Shown here piece after piece: positions 61,598 through 64,000 of a stretch of 64,000 bases of DNA. Under the pieces are notes generated by a model, which was given only the letters and a program-made list of their open reading frames with translations, searched no databases and was not told where the DNA came from. The DNA lies in the NCBI GenBank assembly GCA_963573385.1, contig CAUYLG010021632.1, positions 304,721-368,720 of the forward strand, read 5' to 3'. Position 1 is the stretch's first letter; every line of letters begins with the position of its first letter. This DNA is from Cacajao melanocephalus. Taxonomy: Eukaryota > Chordata > Mammalia > Primates > Pitheciidae. The position numbers were made by a program, and so were the translations under genes.

Positions 61598-62543
61598 GAT
61601 AATTAAAAATATATTGACACAAACAGAAATGGAAACACAATATACTAAAACCTATGAGATGCACCAAAAGCAGTTCTAAGAGGATATTTTATAGTGATAG
61701 ATTCCTACATTTTAAAAAAAGAAAGATCTGAAATAAACAACCTGACATTATTTTTCAAAGAATTAGAAAAAGAAAGACAAACAAAGCCCCAAATAAGCAG
61801 AAGAAAAGAAATAACAAAAATTAGAGTACAGGCTAAATAAACAACAGAAAAGATGAACAAAACAAAGAGGTTTCTGTGAAGTGATAAGCAGCACTGAGAA
61901 ATCTTTAGTTACACTAAGAAAAAAAGAAGGCACAAATAAATAAAAGCAGCACTGAAATAAGAAGCACTGCAACTGATACCAGAGAAGTAAAGGATCATAA
62001 GGGACTACTATGAGTAATGATATTCCAACAAATTGAATAACCTAGAATAAATGAGTAAATTCCTAATAAGATACAATGTACCAAAGCTGAATCACAAAGA
62101 AATTTTAAAAATCTGAATAACACAACAAGTAGATTAAACAAGTAAGAAAAATATACCCATCAAAAGAAAAGCACAAGTTCTGATGGCTTTATGCTTGAAT
62201 TTTACTATCACCTAAAGAACTAATATCAACCCTTCCCCAATTCATCCATAAATTGGAGAGTAGGAATACTTCCAAACTCGTTTTCTGAGGTAGAATTACC
62301 TTGAAACCAAAGCTAGTCAAGTGAACTGTCAGAGAAGAAAATTAGAGGCCAATATTCTTGTTGAACATAGCCACAAAAGCCTCAACAAAATACTAGCAAA
62401 CCCAAATCCAACAGCACATTACAAGAATCACTCACCATCATGAAGTAAGATTTATTCTGGAGATGCAAGGATGATTCAATTTAGGTAAATCAATAAATGT
62501 GATATACCACATTAACAAAGTAAAGGACAAAAAACATATGATC
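61598..62543 (+). mobile_element. L1M ORF2 segment in + orientation, probably the inverted 5' part of the outer L1M
   Basis: Sense ORF2 RT-region text: 'CCTATGAGATGCACCAAAAGCAGTTC', 'AACAACCTGACATTA', 'GGCCAATATTCTTGTTGAACATAG' and 'GGAGATGCAAGGATGATTCAA'. Full of stops. Its head-to-head junction with the antisense segment at about 61598, and its content upstream of that segment in L1 order, fit a twin-priming inversion. Two independent L1 insertions remain possible. Confidence 0.75.
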
Positions 62544-62553
62544 GGGAACAGAT

Positions 62554-62564
62554 CCAAGATGGCC
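62554..62564 (+). promoter_or_regulatory. YY1-type site at the L1 5' end
   Basis: CCAAGATGGCC begins about 11 bases into the element. In human L1 a YY1 site at this position directs accurate transcription start; its role here is inferred from position and sequence. Confidence 0.7.
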
Positions 62565-63179
62565 ATTTAGGAGCAGCTCAGGATTGCAGCTCCCAGCAAA
62601 AGTGCAGAGGGTGAGTGGACAATGCATTTCCAGATGGATTTTTATTGCCCACAGACCAGGAGATTCCCAGGCAGAGGAGGCCGAAGGGTCACCAGCGCGG
62701 CTGTTTCAGGCTGCATGGCTATTGTGGCTGGCGCCCCAGCACAGCTGTTTTGGCCTGTGTGGCTGTCTTGGCCTGCACCCCAGCATGGCGGTTCTCCACA
62801 GGCACTGTTTTCGCTGGCGATTAGAGCTACGGGAAGACAGAGGAGCCCATTCAACTGATAGAAAAGGGGACTGAAACAGGGAGCCAGGCCAGGAGAGTCC
62901 TGGGCAAAAACGGCACCATGAATCTCAGCACGGCTGTTTCACCTGGTGCAGGTACAGTGGGTTGCTGCACAGGAAATCACACAGATCCCGGTGCCTTTTC
63001 AACAGACGACTGGAACACCTGGGAGACAGTCGAGAGTTTGCTCTGAGGCAGGGAGCCAGGTGATCTGGCTCGGCTGGTCTCACCCCCACAAAAAAACAGC
63101 AATCTGAAATGCTCTGGATAGAGAGGTTCACAGCAAGCACAGCTGAACCTGGAACGGTCCAGCTCTGTGGGGGAGGGGC

Positions 63180-63315
63180 ATCTGCCATTAACAAGGCAGT
63201 CCACCACTATGGAGGTAGTTCGCCATTGCTTAGGCAGCCTGCCATTGCCTAGGCAGCCCACCACTACAGAGAGAGTCCACCATTATAGAGGAGGGCTGCC
63301 ATTGCTGAGGCAGTT
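63180..63315 (+). repeat. Short tandem blocks within the L1 5' UTR
   Basis: A block of about 18 bases of the form GCCATT...AGGCAG occurs four times (63184, 63222, 63241 and 63298). It alternates with blocks of the form CCACCAYTA...GAGG. The region looks like a small internal satellite of the L1 5' UTR. Confidence 0.75.
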
Positions 63316-63970
63316 CTAACTATATCCATATAAACAGGACTGCAGGGAAGTTCACACAGCAGCTGCATGGAGTCCACAGCTGCTCAGCAAAGCCTCTGAA
63401 GGCAGACAGTGACTAGGCTTCCTCCTGGCAGGGTAGGGCAGCCCTGAAAAAAGGCAGCAGGACAACAGAAACTCATAAACAAAGCCCTAAATCATCGGGA
63501 CAGAGCACCTGGGGGAAAAAGGAGGGGAGGGGTTATGAGTTCTGCTGCAGCAGACTTAAACGTACCTGCCCAGCAGCTCTGAATGAACAACGGAGCTCAC
63601 AGCTCAGCACGTGAGCTCCTATAAAGGACAGACTGTCTCCTCAAGCAGCTCCCTGACCCACCTATATCCAAAAAGTCGACTCATAAAGGAAAGCTCAGAC
63701 TGACATCTGGCGGGTATCCTTCTGGGACAAAGATAGCAGAAGAAGAAACTGGCAGCAACCCTTACTGTTCTACAGCAGCTCCAGGTGATCCCCAGGTAAG
63801 CAGGGCCTGGAGTGGACCTCAGCAGTCCTACAGCAGAGGGGCCTGAATGTTAGAAGGAAAACTAAGAAACAGAAAGAAATGACTTCATCATCAACAAACT
63901 GGACGTCCACTCAGAGACCCAATCTGAAAGTCAACAACTATAAAGACGACAGGTGGATAAATCCGCAAAG

Positions 63971-64000
63971 ATGGGAAGAAACCAGTGCAAAAAGGATGAA
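63971..64000 (+). CDS. Start of L1 ORF1, cut by the window edge
   Basis: ATG at 63971 opens with the residues MGRNQCKKDE, which resembles the ORF1 start of older L1P elements. ORF1 encodes an RNA-binding chaperone. Only ten codons are inside the window, so intactness cannot be judged. Confidence 0.7.
   Translation, partial: MGRNQCKKDE

Larger units (their letters stand above)
62544..63970 (+). mobile_element. 5' UTR of a 5'-complete L1P-like LINE-1
   Basis: The left edge has the L1 5' start, with 'CCAAGATGGCC' at 62554-62564, about where full-length L1 carries its YY1 site, then 'AGCTCAGGATTGCAGCTCCCAGC'. The middle has a repeated-block region (63180-63315). The right part keeps the conserved 'TCTGGGACAAAGATAGCAG', 'GTCTGGAGTGGACCTC'-like text and 'GTTAGAAGGAAAACTAAGAAACAGAAAG' before ORF1. 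The insertion lies within older L1 ORF2 sequence (…AAACATATGATC). This region normally acts as an internal RNA polymerase II promoter; activity of this copy is unknown. A donor-like CAG|GTAAG lies at 63793-63800. Confidence 0.88.

Overview
The window is mammalian, and more exactly simian primate, nuclear DNA. Evidence for a primate is three Alu elements of AluS type plus many L1P-like LINE-1 pieces. The 3' ends of four young L1 copies (about 16.0, 43.5, 58.8 and 61.1 kb) share a tail unlike the ape and Old World monkey L1PA tail I know, so a New World monkey is my leading guess; this is inference.

The only protein-coding gene I can support is the last exon of ZBTB16 (PLZF) on the + strand. 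Coding sequence is 416-645, giving the last two C2H2 zinc fingers and the C-terminus. A 3' UTR of about 5.4 kb follows, ending near a canonical AATAAA at 6077, with a plausible shorter form ending after the AATAAA at 3520. In human the next gene downstream is NNMT, but I see none of its coding exons here.

From 6.1 to about 15 kb the DNA is GC-rich intergenic sequence with ancient repeats (L2, MIR), one AluS, an L1 tail, an intact solo LTR with a 4-base target duplication (13197-13817) and a MER21-type ERVL LTR. From about 15.5 kb onward it is AT-rich and dominated by LINE-1. Between the repeats lie long stretches with nothing recognisable: 16.4-19.8, 20.0-21.7, 21.97-22.7, 23.6-25.9, 26.5-28.0, 28.8-29.5, 29.9-32.5, 37.8-39.6, 43.6-46.2, 46.6-48.5 and 55.5-57.0 kb.

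The most structured part is 39.6-64 kb. It holds a 2.7-kb L1 with a dead reverse transcriptase, an antisense solo LTR, a diverged 210-base direct duplication whose second copy interrupts an L1, and a 5'-truncated ERVL provirus (RNase H, integrase, dUTPase-like region, MLT2-type 3' LTR). A nest of L1 insertions at 57-62.5 kb has two perfect target-site duplications and a probable twin-priming inversion. A 5'-complete L1 starts near 62544, and the window cuts it 30 bases into ORF1. I found no tRNA, rRNA or CRISPR array, and no clear new biological system.
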